From assembly GCF_020740795.1 (NCBI RefSeq), contig NC_067284.1:96339440-96403439 (forward strand): 64,000 bases of DNA, in the 5' to 3' direction. The notes under the pieces are model-generated. The model was not told the DNA's origin. It searched no databases and worked only from the letters and a program-made list of their open reading frames with translations. Each line of letters opens with the position of its first letter. Positions within the stretch are counted from its first letter, which is position 1. The stretch is from Apus apus (taxonomy: Eukaryota > Chordata > Aves > Apodiformes > Apodidae). Below, piece after piece: positions 37,801 through 48,655 of the stretch. Made by a program: the position numbers and the translations under genes.

Positions 37801-40800
37801 GTATTTAGATAGGCAAATACAGTATGTGGTCAAGACCCTCAGATATTTTAAAAATGTGTATGAGGGGCTAAAGAGACCTGAACAGTCTCCTTAACCTGTT
37901 TCTCTATAATTTTGTACAGATAACAGTATTTTTCAACATCTGGCTTTCATCTGCTAGGCAATTAAAATATTCACCAGTGGTATTGGTGTCCGGTGGTATT
38001 GCTGTGTAATAATCAAGGCTGAATAAGCAAGTGCAGACTTAATACGTACACGCTTACATACACCAGCTGTCTTTGGGACAACAAATGCAAACTCGTATGC
38101 TATATGGCAGATGTCTGCATTGTGCAGCTCCTCATCTTTGACAGTCAGCAACAGATTCTTGTGGGTGGTCACTTAGCCTTGTTTCCCTGAAAGCCATTAG
38201 TTTTACCCTTCTGCTAAAGCCACATTTCAAAATTGGTTGTATATTCAGACTGTGTTGCTTTGCGTTGACATTACTTTGTGCATATGTTTCACCATAATAC
38301 TGCCTCATCATGAGAACTTTAAAGGGATTTTTACAAATTCCTAATTTTTGTTTCCTGTAAGATGGCTGTATGAAAGGACTAACCTCTGTCGTTGAATGGG
38401 ACTTCACATTCTTTGAGAAACAAATGAACAGAGGATGTCTGCCAGAACTTCTCAGTCCTTTTCTTCTAATCTCATCAATTGCTTTCCTGTTGTTCTGTTG
38501 GCCAGTCTGAAAACCCACAGAAGGGCCAGTACCTCTCACAGCACACCCTCCTTAAGCATTGTGCCAACTAGATTTTCACCTTTCCTGTTTTTGTATGAAG
38601 GCACTTCACCCAGTGGAGCACACACTGAGCCCTGGACCTTTGTGGTAGTTCAAGATCCATATTTAAAACATAAGATTCGTGAGATCGTAGAAGAAGAAGA
38701 AGAAATCAACTACAAAAAAAGGATGGGAGACAGATGGGTTAATGACCTCAAAAGACTGAGGTATGAAAAAGTCAGCTGGCTAAGGTTCTCGTTTGAAGGG
38801 AGCTGTGTTATGGTCTAGGAAAGACTGTATTGGGAAGTTTTAGTCAGGCTATTTTTCTCTTCATTTCCCCTCCCCTCCTTATTTTCAGGAAGAAAAGAAA
38901 AACAAACTGAAAATATTCAGCTCAATTTTTAAAACCCTGTTATAAAATTGTTCTTTCAAATCCGTGCTCCTTAAAATCTCCTCAGCTGTATATATTTCCC
39001 AATTCCTGATCACAGAAAATGAAGAAAGGTGGGGTCAGAGACTGCCCCAGACAGAGAGTTGCCAGGGTCAGCTGAGAAGAAGGAACTCTTGTCTGAGCAA
39101 ATGGAGTTCCCACCCAGCAGAAGCAGAAAAAAAAAAAAAAAAATTACTCTCTGTAAATGTTAATTCTGGCTGCCTTGTACTCAGGACCGGGTGAGATGCA
39201 GCACCTAACATGAAAGAAAAACTCCCTGTACCTGTGTACTTCAGTCTTACCAGAAGAATGAAATTAGTGACTCAGATGTTCAGTGCACCCTTTGTTTTTG
39301 CATGGTTTTGTCTTGATCCTCAAGATGATGGGAATCTTACTGAAAGCACCACAGTCTAGAAAACTGAAGTGATAAAAGAAACTTGTCTTGATTTCTTCTA
39401 GTGTCCTTTTCATTTTCTTTCTCCTCCTCTTGCATTTAATATATTTCTGAGATTCAGTTTTGGAAAGAAAACCTTAAAATTATGTGTAGAATTACACCTT
39501 GGTGGCTGGTTCATAAAATTGCCTCCAGTAAAACAGAATATATACTCTCCATCCTGAAAGTTTTCCAAGCATTTGGCTTCATGATTATTTTTTTTTCTGT
39601 GTAACTTCTGTTGCCATAACTCTTGTCCCAGTTTTTTCCCTTTGTTTGCCAAACAATGAAGCTCCCAAAGCCATTGGGAGTTTTGCTGCTGACTGTGGTA
39701 GCCCCAAGGCTTGTCCCTATGCAAGTGCTGAATTACACAATATTTAATTGTTCCAAATGCCCTCCAAAGTCTGACTGACTTGCTTAACTTCACACAATGG
39801 GAAGATGTCTACTGAGTCTTGGCTTGCCAAATGAAGAGTATGTGCAAAGCTTTATAGGGTTAATTTGCCCTACTTGTTTTATAATGTTATTATTTTTCAG
39901 ATGCTTATGTGCTATGTAATCAACTGAAATATAGTGAGGGTTTTTTTTGTATTTTGAGTGAGAACAGTAGAAAGCATGCATTTTCTTATCTACATCCTAC
40001 ATCATAATTCTATATATTGCCATTAAGAAAACTGGGAATTGAATGAATTCTAACAGGGCTGAAATACCCAGAAGCAGAATAACATTTTTTGCTGTGAGAC
40101 TACATTTAGGTTTATACCTTAGACAAAGAAGCTTTAAACTTTTCTGCCAGCAGTTTTACCTGCAATCATAAAAAAGTTGGCACTGCTGATAACAGGTGGA
40201 GCTGCGAGTCCACAAAATTCTAGGAATTAAATAATCTCAGGACAAAAATGTTCATGAGGCCAGTTCAAAGATAAGAGGCCAAGAGCTACCTCCCATTTTT
40301 TATGCAATTCCATGCTTCAGAGTGAGCGCATCAACTCCTCAGCTGAATCTGTTAAAATTGAGAACTCTATTCAAGCATTTTTTTATTTTAATGTTTCTGT
40401 TTAAGCTGATAATACTTAATCCTTTGCAATAAATGTTCTAAGCTCCAGTCTACTGCTATAATTGCCAAGTTCCTTTAGTGCCCCTTTGCAAACAGTACAT
40501 GTGACTTACAGGAAAGTAAAAAGATTGCAAATTAAATGTCTTAAACATTATTCTTTTGCAGAACTAACTGGATCAAAGAGTACTTGGACACTGCTCCCTA
40601 TCTGATCCTCATTTTCAAGCAGGTATATGGACAGCTTCCAAATGGCAAAAAGAAGACCCACTACTACAACGAAATCAGTGTTTCTATTGCCTGTGGTATC
40701 CTGCTTGCTGCACTGCAGGTACATTGACAACTGGCTCACTGGGAGTCAATCTATTGGTTCAGGTTACATACCCACTGTTCTGAGGGTGGACCTCAATTTA

Positions 40801-42808
40801 GATTTTAACATTATTGGTCCCCTGGATTACTACAACTAGTGGCAATATGTCTTAATTTTGAGTTTTAAAGTTATTCTGCACAGGCCTACATTGAGAAAGT
40901 GATTCCTACCCTCAGAACAAGAAAAAAAAATGTAATGCAGTGTACTGTCACTCTTCTGGCACAGGCTTCAGCCCCTGTGCTTTCTGCCTTATACTAACAG
41001 GGCTGACAGGGTCTGCATGGCTGTACAGTGCCACACTGGCCCCTTCTCTTCAGTAAGCCCTAAAACATGGGTTGACCCCAAATCATTTTTAGTAGACAAT
41101 GCTGGAAAAAAATCAGGGACATATTTCACAGAACAGCCTGTACAATTTCAATCAGTCTTACTGAGGCATTTCTGAAAGTGAACTGATTTCTAAAGCTCAG
41201 CGTGTTTCACATCAGCCAGCTGGATTTTCTCTGTGGTTTCTCAGTGCTCAGGTCTCCTTGTTGTATCTGATGTATTTGCATGAATTTTTAAATATTGAAG
41301 CTATCCTGATTGTTAACTTGGCCTATCAGCAGGATAGTGAGAAGGTGCCACCTCTTATGTAAGCCAGTTTCCTACCAGGAACTGCCATTTCTTCTCTACT
41401 GTTTTGAGTGACATTTCACTGCCCATGATGCTATTCCTTAGGAGAATCTTCAGCATGGGAAATCTGATAAATGAGCAGTGCAGAAGCACAATGCTGAGGT
41501 GTTGCTGCTCTGTAGCTGCCCAGAGCTCTGTGTTTTCCCTCCATGGAGCTGAGAGCAAAGGAGATGCACAGGGAATGGGGCAGAACCAGCACTGTGTCAC
41601 TAAGGCCTTGGCCAGAAGCAGTAGGAGTGAAAAGGCTCTACTTTCCCCTGAGCCAGCTCACCATCAGGTGAAACTTCTCCCTACCAACTGTCTCTTTCCC
41701 AACTCTTAGAAATTATTTGACAGTGTTAAAGGACACAGTGCTTTGGACTCATAACATTCAGCACCACCACTGTAGCCTTTCTTGTCTTCACAGGCCATGT
41801 AGGTTACTTAAAATGAGAGTTCCATTGCCTGAGCACTTCTCCTTGGCTGACTTTTATACCTCAAAGCCTCCCAAAATGCTTGCTTTACATAGAGAGACTT
41901 AAATCCACATTCACAATCCTCAGAAAGCACCTCAGGGTTGTATTTAGGATAGGGTCAGCTCTTTAGCATTTGTCAGATTGTTTAGTTTTTTAATGAGATT
42001 TTGTATGAGAGGAGGAGTGATGCATAGACTTAAGTTCAAGTTCTGATGTAAGCCTGAACATTGGCCATTGTGAGAGATGGCAACAGACTCATATGACAAA
42101 CTCTGAGGAAGAGCACGTGCTCCCTATCCCTGCGAAGTACAGCTCTACAGGAACAAATGGTCACAAAGCTGTAAGACATCGTTTGTCAGGCGTATGGGGG
42201 CATGAAATGAAACATTTCTTTGTACAAGCCAGATGAACCCCATGGGATGATATCCCAGTGATATCTCCACAACTGCACCTCCACTTCACTGTAGCCATGG
42301 GTCTTCCATTAAACTGAGCACTGCAGGCAGGCTCCTGCTGTGCAACATACAGACATGTCAGGCAGAGTAAGGCTATTTCTATTAGCCTTTGCTGTTGCTG
42401 CGGTGGAGAAATACTGTACTTTTTCTGTAGAGCAAAGTAGGTGCCTTTTGTGGTACGGTTGAGGCTACTAGTAAATCAGGTGTCCCAAAACCTACAGAAG
42501 AGTCTAATGAAGCAGCATTTCTGGGCTAGACAGTAGGAGAATGTGTACAGGTCTGGTGAGAGTAATGGATACAGATACAGAGCACAGACCTTTGTCCCCC
42601 TTTCTTGCTGTTTCTCTTGCTGCAGAATGCAGGTCTCTATACTGTGACCTCCACACCCCTCAACTGTGGTCCCCAACTCCGGGAGCTGCTCCAGCGCCCA
42701 GCAAATGAGAAGCTACTCTTGCTGCTTCCAGTTGGCTATCCCAAGAAGGATGCTACTGTGCCTGCGCTGACCCGAAAGCCACTGGAAGATATTATGGTTG
42801 TCATGTGA
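28662..42808 (+). CDS. IYD: Iodotyrosine deiodinase (IYD/DEHAL1), complete five-exon coding region
   Basis: Join 28662-28836, 36371-36565, 38601-38760, 40562-40718, 42626-42808. The product is a membrane-anchored flavoprotein that reductively removes iodide from mono- and diiodotyrosine, using FMN and cellular reducing power, so that thyroid iodide is recycled. The spliced frame is 870 bases: 289 residues plus TGA, the human length. Seen: hydrophobic anchor at about residues 7-23, linker 24-70, nitroreductase-fold domain from about 85 to the end. Arg100-Arg101-Ser102, Ser128, Thr239 and Arg279 match known FMN contacts, and Glu157, Tyr161 and Lys182 match the lid residues that hold the substrate zwitterion. 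The start ATG at 28662 is the first Met in frame before the anchor. All introns are GT-AG with phases 1, 1, 2, 0. Nothing is broken, so the gene looks functional. Thyroid-restricted expression is expected from the family. Confidence 0.97.
28896..28918 (+). other. Intronic AATAAA overlapping a 9-bp-arm palindrome
   Basis: AATAAA (28896-28901) lies 60 bases after the exon 1 donor and overlaps the perfect inverted repeat AAGAAGATG-T-CATCTTCTT (28900-28918). It could serve as an early poly(A) signal. The palindrome is seen directly, but any role in RNA processing is inference. Confidence 0.35.
29709..29727 (+). repeat. (TG)n microsatellite in IYD intron 1
   Basis: About nine TG units directly follow a T run (29700-29709). 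It is likely polymorphic in length. Confidence 0.9.
30945..31155. promoter_or_regulatory. Candidate intronic regulatory element (CpG cluster)
   Basis: Eight CpG dinucleotides fall within about 200 bases (near 30951, 30963, 30974, 30989, 31000, 31041, 31133, 31146), while the surrounding kilobases have very few. The stretch includes GAGCGTGAAG, similar to a PAX-type GCGTGA core, and TTGCCAAG, similar to an NF1 half site. PAX8 is a main thyroid regulator, which makes an IYD enhancer a reasonable guess. No repeat family was recognised. Function is inference. Confidence 0.25.
32270..32540 (-). mobile_element. Possible very old CR1/L3-like fragment, minus strand
   Basis: The plus strand around 32370-32455 (for example TTACTTCTCAGCTTTCCTTT then TACTAGGTAAAC) resembles the antisense of a well known vertebrate LINE 3' region. 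Divergence is high and the borders are uncertain. It could also be a chance pyrimidine-rich similarity. Confidence 0.33.
33978..33996 (+). repeat. Poly-A run in IYD intron 1
   Basis: Nineteen consecutive A. The 250 bases before it were read for a retrocopied gene and none was recognised, so it is listed as a simple homopolymer. Confidence 0.8.
36160..36176 (+). promoter_or_regulatory. Inverted pair of forkhead motifs before exon 2
   Basis: TAAACAAA (36160-36167) and TGTTTATT (36169-36176; ATAAACA on the other strand) face each other with one base between. Both match the forkhead core RTAAAYA or TAAACA. FOXE1 is a thyroid forkhead factor. The pair sits 195 bases before exon 2, next to a small CpG-containing stretch (36016-36050). 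Regulatory use is inference. Confidence 0.25.
36371..36565 (+). CDS. IYD: IYD coding exon 2 (start of the nitroreductase domain)
   Basis: Completes codon 59 and encodes residues 60-123 plus the first base of codon 124. It contains the FMN phosphate-binding motif RRSVRF (residues 100-105) with Arg100, Arg101 and Ser102. Position 116 is Ile, as in the human reference. Acceptor TTGCAG|AGGCTG, donor AGCAG|GTATGT. Choosing the AG four bases earlier or later would break the frame, so the border is firm. Confidence 0.96.
36566..38600 (+). other. IYD: IYD intron 2 (2.0 kb)
   Basis: GT-AG, phase 1. AT-rich with a T run at 37252-37265. No exon or clear transposon was recognised. The acceptor has a weak tract (TTTTTGTATGAAG) but is fixed by frame and by the conserved [12 protein letters not shown] sequence that follows. 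Confidence 0.9.
38601..38760 (+). CDS. IYD: IYD coding exon 3 (FMN site and substrate lid)
   Basis: Encodes the end of codon 124 through residue 176 and two bases of codon 177. [10 protein letters not shown] (126-135) contains Ser128 of the FMN site. The acidic helix EEEEEINY (154-161) carries Glu157 and Tyr161, which bind the amino acid end of iodotyrosine and close the active-site lid. It ends DLKRLR at a phase 2 border, donor CTGAG|GTATGA. Read-through into the intron would stop at 38816-38818. Confidence 0.96.
38761..40561 (+). other. IYD: IYD intron 3 (1.8 kb)
   Basis: GT-AG, phase 2. Contains a 17-base A run (39127-39143). Otherwise it is unique AT-rich sequence with no exon or transposon recognised. 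Acceptor ATTCTTTTGCAG. Confidence 0.9.
39127..39143 (+). repeat. Poly-A run in IYD intron 3
   Basis: About seventeen consecutive A after AAGCAG. Simple homopolymer, with no retrocopy recognised before it. Confidence 0.75.
40562..40718 (+). CDS. IYD: IYD coding exon 4 (lid end and dimer core)
   Basis: Completes codon 177 and encodes residues 178-229. [12 protein letters not shown] carries Lys182, the third substrate-binding lid residue. The helix [17 protein letters not shown] (213-229) is part of the nitroreductase core and dimer interface. Ala220 matches the human reference residue at a site known to be mutated in deiodinase deficiency. Phase 0 donor CTGCAG|GTACAT. Confidence 0.96.
40719..42625 (+). 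other. IYD: IYD intron 4 (1.9 kb)
   Basis: GT-AG, phase 0, ending in the good acceptor TTTCTCTTGCTGCAG. No repeat family or additional exon was recognised. Open frames at 41404-41709 and on the other strand are unsupported. Confidence 0.9.
42626..42808 (+). CDS. IYD: IYD coding exon 5 (C-terminus and stop)
   Basis: Encodes residues 230-289 and TGA (42806-42808). [16 protein letters not shown] includes Thr239, which contacts flavin N5. [10 protein letters not shown] (259-268) is the typical nitroreductase strand and turn. Arg279 in LTRKP contacts the FMN phosphate region. The C-terminus DIMVVM lines up with the end of the mammalian protein. Confidence 0.97.
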   Translation, partial: NAGLYTVTSTPLNCGPQLRELLQRPANEKLLLLLPVGYPKKDATVPALTRKPLEDIMVVM

Positions 42809-44264
42809 GCCCAGTGCCACAAGGAAGAAGCACATCTCTGCTGCCAGCTAGTAAGCAACAGCCTCTGAAGTTGCTGTTTCACTGCTGCTTCCATACGTTG
42901 CCCTCCTATGTCACTGCTGCTCTCGCTGTTTACACTTGTATTTCTTTTAGTGCTAGTCTAATCACAGTGGCTGCTTCTACTAATAGCAGCGAGCAAGCAC
43001 TGTATTTGACAGGGGCTGTTGTGCCAGGGGACATGTACAATGACGTTTAAATGACTTTTGTCACTTGATTTTTCTTGTGCAGTGTATGGAGAGATCTTTC
43101 TTTGAACTGAAATGCGTATTCTCTTTATACTCATGTGATTATCATTAGGCAGTTATTTTCACTTCAGAATTTTAGTGGAGGTTGTATTAAAAGATATAAA
43201 GAGGTGAAACCAATATGTCTTATCTTGATCAGGATGTACTATTTAAATGCCCCTTCCTCTTCATTATGTTCAGTTCTGTGTTGGAGGAAGCTAATTTTCT
43301 TATATACAATAGTATTTTCCCTACTTGATTGATCTCAAAAACCTTGACTGTACTAGGCTTTCTTAAACTACTGCTGGTACAAGTGTCTTTGGCTAGGGGA
43401 GATCTAGTAGGAACAAGGCAATCAAGTAATTTCCTTGTTACCATTTATTTATACACGTTCCAGAGACAGATCATATGGCAGCTGTCAGTCATGCCCCCTA
43501 TGTTTGTTGCTTCCACTGGAAGTGGCTCAGAGGAAACAACTATTCTGGTTACCCCTTTTAACCTACAGCTATTCTGTTTTCACACCCTGCAATTTAAACT
43601 GCTGTAGAGACTGTTAACACATGAGAGGTGGTTTCATGTCACACCAAATCAGGCGTATTTTGGTTTATTTCGAGGTAAGACTTCCTATTAGAAGCCCTTT
43701 CTACAGGCGAGATGTGAATGGGCATCTGCGGGGCTTGCTCACTGCAAGGGCTGATGCTGCTGATACCTGCGCTGGTAGAGCCCCCTCGTGGGGCTACAGT
43801 TCCTGCTGGCTTCAGGAACAACGCAAGATGAAACACTGAAAGAGGCAAGTCCTTCCATGAAGCTGCCCATGTTCTGTGAAATATTTTCCCACCCTACTTT
43901 CTGCTGCATGTGACTTCAGGCATATTGAGCCAAACTGGCGTCAGCCTTCAAGGTGAGTTGCTCAAGTTAAGTCGCTGCACCTTGACTGAAATCAGTCCTG
44001 TTGAACATGACCTGTTGTCAGCTGAGAAAGTGGAGGGGATAGTATTTTGCAGAGGTACAGCTTTGTGTGGTGTGAAGGCCCCTCCATCACCCAATGAGAA
44101 AAACTGCTTGTCTCTGTGGCAGGCAGTTTGGCTGGTATTTAGCAGGCATGGCTATGTGCTCACCTGTTTTACTAGCTCCCTTTCACATCCTCAGTGGCAC
44201 AGCAATGGCAGGAGGAGCTTCTCATGCAGACCTGATATGAAAAGAGCTTTTATAACTACATCAA

Positions 44265-44270
44265 AATAAA
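44265..44270 (+). terminator. Candidate poly(A) signal AATAAA (proximal)
   Basis: AATAAA 1.46 kb after the IYD stop, followed by AGTCCTGTTTCTACATG, moderately U/G-rich. Possible proximal cleavage site of IYD mRNA. Confidence 0.35.
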
Positions 44271-44786
44271 GAAGTCCTGTTTCTACATGCTTGCAAGGTC
44301 TAAAAACTGGTCAAGGAGAGAGGGAAGAGCCGAACCAAGTCAAGGCTGACCAGCTGCAGGTCCCCAGTTATCCAGAATTAACGTTAAAGTCAGTGTAGCA
44401 ACGTTTCCTCTGTGCAGATGCTGCTCTGGCATTTCAGGTGCTTTGGCTAAGCAGTTTATGTCTGCCCAAAATGTATACAAAGCCTACTATGTTTGTTTTA
44501 AATCAGAGTTCGTATCCATAGAGGGCTGATATTCTGTCACTTTGAGATCTCTTCTATAGCTACAGAAATAATCTGCTTCTGCCTGGCCTCAGTCTGCAAA
44601 ACAAACAGCATATTTATTCCACAACAGCACTCAGAGAAACTTACCAAATGAACTCACTTTAAACCAGCCTGAGCTTGCATATATAAGGCTATTTCTAGTA
44701 TGGTTTCATAATTAAAAAACAAACAATGAAGAACTAAACCACTTTAAATATATTAAAATTGTTACCATAACAATAATAAATATTTG

Positions 44787-44802
44787 TATATATATATATA
44801 TT
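44787..44802 (+). repeat. (TA)n simple repeat
   Basis: Seven to eight TA units within AT-rich sequence. Confidence 0.8.
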
Positions 44803-45100
44803 TTTAAAGACTAATGGTGGTTTTTTTTCCCCCCATATGTTTCTTCTGGAAACTAATGTACACGTAGTAGCATAAACAACCAAGCTGTCACACCTACTGG
44901 AAAGTGGAAGTTTCTACCCTGGAAAGTACTTCTGGAATCACAAAATGTATATAAAAGATGGGTTTTTTCTTAAAAAAAAAATCCTATTCAAATGCAAATA
45001 CTCCAGTAGTAGTACAATGACTGATGATATTGCAGTGTCTCCTATAAATGAGTTAGTGCTCCTGTTGTGACAAGCCTACTTGGAATTGCCAGTGTTCTCT

Positions 45101-45106
45101 AATAAA
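45101..45106 (+). terminator. Candidate poly(A) signal AATAAA (distal)
   Basis: AATAAA 2.29 kb after the IYD stop with GGTGCTGTCTTTA just after it, the best combination of signal and downstream element in this flank. It lies about 415 bases before the antisense CR1 copy. Confidence 0.35.
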
Positions 45107-45518
45107 GGTGCTGTCTTTACTTAAAAGACAAATAAGAGTAAATTCTGCATTCTCATGTAGAACGTTCTTTAATAAAAAGAAGTTAACATCTAAATTGATT
45201 TACACTTAACTAAGGACTTTTTTCTTTCTTTAGATTAATAATGCTTTTCCAGGAAGACAATGTTCTGGGAGGAATATCACCGACACAACCAGTACAGATT
45301 TAATTTTTATATTCCTCTCCTTGTTACCTTTTAAACCAAGATTAAAAGCCCTTACAGGATTAGCAAAAGAGGCCAGAACTTGGCATCTCCTCTCATGATA
45401 CCTTACGGCCACATCTCCCAAAGGCTCTAGACTCTATCTACTCTTTTAGAAAATGACTGTACCACTTATATTGGAACTAAGCCATTTAGCAAGCATATCT
45501 CTAAATATGAATTTTCTA

Positions 45519-46165
45519 GAATCACAGAATAATCAAAGTTGGAATGCACTGCCAGTGTTCATCCTCTCCAAACCTCTGCTCAAAGCAGGTCTAGTTAGAT
45601 CAGGTTGCTTAAGGTTTTGTCTAGTCAAATCTTGAACAACTCTAAAGCTGGAGAGTCTAGAACCTCTTTGGGCAATGTGTATGGTATTTGTTTACTTTCA
45701 TAGTAAAAAAAAAAAAAAGTTTCCCTGCTATCTAATTGGAATTTCTCATGTTTCAACTTGTGTCCATTGCCTCTTGGACAACGCTGTGTATGTCTGAGAG
45801 AAGTCTTGCTTGTTGTCTCTGTATCTTCCAAGGGGGTAGCTGCAGACACCACTTAGGTCTCCTACGAATCTTCCCTTCTCGAGGCTGAACAAACATAGCT
45901 CTGCATGCTCCAGCTCCCTGGCCAGTTTGGTGGCACCGGCTGAACATGCTCCAGCATGTCATTCTCTTTCTGGTAGTGAACAGGCCAAAACTGGACACAG
46001 TATTCCAGAGAAAACCTCACAAGTGCCGGCAAGGATCAATTCCCTGGACCTGCTTGCTACACTTTTACTAATGTAGCCCAGGATGTGGTCGGCCTTCTTT
46101 GCTGCAAGAGCACACTGCTGGTTCATGTTCCACTTGTTGTCAGCCTTCACGAGCTAAGTAACTCC
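45519..46165 (-). mobile_element. CR1 LINE, ORF2 C-terminus to 3' tail, minus strand
   Basis: An antisense CR1 of about 650 bases. On the plus strand it begins with the reversed tail (TAGAATCACAGAATAATC) and ends near 46165 in ORF2. Minus-strand frames read AADHILGYISKSVASRSREL-like (palm-to-thumb end of the reverse transcriptase, near 46080) and then RGNGHKLKHEKFQL and LPKEVLDSPALELFKI (C-terminus). Several frameshifts are present, and an A run at 45706-45719 (T run in the element) expands a former Phe-Phe codon pair. It is inactive. It lies just past the likely IYD 3' end in opposite orientation. Confidence 0.9.
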
Positions 46166-46831
46166 TCACCCTGCTCGGGGCAACACTTGGGTGGGCTTGT
46201 AGTCTCATGAGAGTGAACCTGCAGAAGTGTGAAGTGTCACCCAGGAGCACAAGATGTGTGGGCATCATCTCACTTGCCCTCATCTGCTGTGAGGGCAGAT
46301 CTAGTGGCAGAAGTGTGCAGCACTGAAGGAGTTCAAGACCTAAATGTCACAATCTTTAGAGGGTGGGTGGGCTCATATGAGAAGAGTGATGCTTGGGAAG
46401 GAGAGAAGACACATCAGTCAGGAGCCCTGTACCAGGCTGCTGTTTGCTGTCAGGACAGCAAGAGTGTGAAACAGCATTCATAAGCTACAAGAAAAGTGCT
46501 GGAGGAGGTGTTTGTGTGGACACAGTCTCATGAGCAGAGATCTTATATGGAAGGAAGGAGGGGAGAGTAGCCCAAGAGTAGCAGATGACTATGCTGAGCT
46601 TTCCCTTTTCTGTTAGGGTTGTGTGAGTGGCAGAAGTACATGGCAGGGACAGTGTTCATGAGTGAAGTGACATGCTCTTGTGAGGGAAGGGGAGTCTTGG
46701 CTGACCATGTAATCTGCTGTACAGGCATGGTTTCCTAGACCAGAAAGCAGATGCCCTTTAGCTAGCTCAGCAACACATGATTTCAAGTCAAGCCACTCCC
46801 ACTAACTGCATGATGCACTATGTGTCATCTC

Positions 46832-46885
46832 ATTAAAAAAAAACAACCAACCAATCAAATAAAAAAGCAACCAAACAAATCAAAA
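46832..46885 (+). repeat. A-rich AAAC/AACC low-complexity tract
   Basis: Irregular CAACCAACC and CAAAT units in an A-rich background. Simple sequence, with no transposon body recognised. Confidence 0.65.
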
Positions 46886-47059
46886 CCTTAATCTCTTGAT
46901 GATCAGACCTTCATTGAGCACCCTATGGAAACCTTGGTAGAGCATGCATTTATTTGAGTCACCCTTGCGCCCTTTTGTCAAAGCATGACTGTTCCTTTCC
47001 TTGTTCACAGTCAACTATTGAATGCTACCTCGCAAAAACATGTGTGGGTTTCTTTGGGG

Positions 47060-47075
47060 AAAAAAAAAAAAAAAA
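47060..47075 (+). repeat. Poly-A run
   Basis: Sixteen consecutive A after GGGG. No retrocopy recognised before it. Confidence 0.7.
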
Positions 47076-48487
47076 GCTGCTAGTATTGAATAACATTTCT
47101 GTGATACTTCTTTTAACTGTGTGGATAAATTTGTATGCATTCAAGGACCCTTGTTGTATAAGGTTTGCCAGAAAAACAGGCTTGAAATCAGGTGCAGCAT
47201 AGTGGGTTTCATCACAACCCAGATGATTAAAGGAATGAGTATCACATGTTGTTGGAGCTCAGACCAATGGCAAACTGCTCACCTCCTCCCACTGCATGGA
47301 TGGCTAAAGTGGCATTGGTTTCAGTTTCTCCTTCAGTACTGAGCTGTAAGCCACTGCAGCTCACCTGGTGCTTCATTAGCAATCCAGCTGGCCATGAAAT
47401 AAGGCAGAGAAGCACTACTGGAGCAGTAGCATCTTACCTACTCCATCATCTTCCTTTCCAGCTAGGTAAGCCAGAACTCAATTAATTTTGCTAGAAAGTT
47501 ATTTATTTCTTTTAATTAATTTTTGTGATTTGGAGTGTAAGGTCTGAGAATTCTGTCACACTGGTATATATGCCTATCTCCTCTATAGCTTGGATCTCAA
47601 ATATGTGATCAAGTATAAGGTTTACATAAGTTAGCTGGGCTGTAGTAAACATCCAAGGGTACTGCTTTCAGCTCAAATAAAATAGCAGGTTGTCAGTATT
47701 CAGCTTAGTTTGCAAACAGTTTGAAGCTAAGCGTTGTCTTGCATTTGATGGAGATAACTCTGTCCAAGGACAGCTACTGGGTTTGAGCTGGTGTGCAGGG
47801 ATGTGTTAAGCTGTAGTTTATCAGGTATGTATTTGAGCACTTATTACCATCTGAGTCCACGCTAGTGCAATAAAGGCGAAACAGCTTCTGTGTGTAAGGA
47901 AGGCTTCATGTGGTGCCGTGTATCCTGGATCAACAGGAGCATGCAAGCCACAACCTTGGGTTGCACTTTTAGTCTGACTAAGCTGCAGCACTTTGAAGAC
48001 CTTCAACCAAGTAGATGTGCAGTCAGCATCTGATTGCTTTATTTCTTTAATTGCTATATGAATCTCCTGAACTCATGAAAAATTAATTTTGAGAAAGCAT
48101 CCAGTTTCCACTCCAAGGCAAGATTAGCTGTATTTGAATGTCAGGTACTGACAGAACATGAATCTACAACAATAATCCACTGTTTCCAGCAAAACACTTG
48201 AAAGAAATAAAAACTTAAAAGCTAATTCAGCCAGCGTATAAAAGTGCTAGGAAGGTTTTTATCCAGAAGCCTTGCCTTCATGGGTCTGTAACAGATCAGA
48301 CCTCCATGGACAGCATTAGTACAAGGTTGGCTGCTGTATTGTTTCTGAACATCCACCTGAGCTCAGTCATCTACATTGCTCCCTCCACACCTTTCTCATC
48401 TGGATCACCCATAGTGCTGGAGACCTCAGCCTCAATACCAAGTGACCATGAGGGTCACAACAAACAACAAAAAGAACAAAATGGGGA

Positions 48488-48620
48488 GGTGAGTCTGTGA
48501 GTCTTCCCCTCTGCTCTGCTCTCAGGAGACCCAACTTGGAGTACTGTGTCCAGTTCTGGAGTCCCAGAATGACACAGAGCTCTTTGTGTGAGTCCTCTGA
48601 CATGGTGACCTAGAAGAATA
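48488..48620 (+). mobile_element. CR1 LINE scrap (ORF2), plus strand
   Basis: About 130 bases match CR1 ORF2 DNA: CCCTCTGCTCTGCTCTCAGG, then GGAGTACTGTGTCCAGTTCT and GGAGTCCCAGAA, then a diverged GACACAGAGCTCTTTG. The 3' part of the element is missing. The similarity fades near 48620, shortly before an A run at 48656. Confidence 0.75.
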
Positions 48621-48655
48621 GCTTTAGAAAGACAGAACTATGGACTGGTAGCCAG

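Larger units (their letters stand above)
42809..45125 (+). other. IYD: Probable IYD 3' UTR and immediate flank
   Basis: No coding content. Three poly(A)-signal candidates follow the stop: ATTAAA 43186-43191, AATAAA 44265-44270 and AATAAA 45101-45106. The last is followed by a GGTGCTGTCTTTA stretch like a downstream GU-rich element. The true 3' end cannot be decided from sequence. A TA repeat lies at 44787-44802. Confidence 0.45.
46166..48487. other. Intergenic, nothing coding recognised
   Basis: Contains an A-rich AAAC/CAACCAA low-complexity stretch at 46832-46885 and an A run at 47060-47075. No exon or dated transposon was recognised. Confidence 0.5.

Noticed and set aside
38132..38539. 135-codon minus-strand frame inside IYD intron 2
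   Set aside because: Starts with GTG, has no recognisable domain, and is antisense within an intron of a well supported gene.
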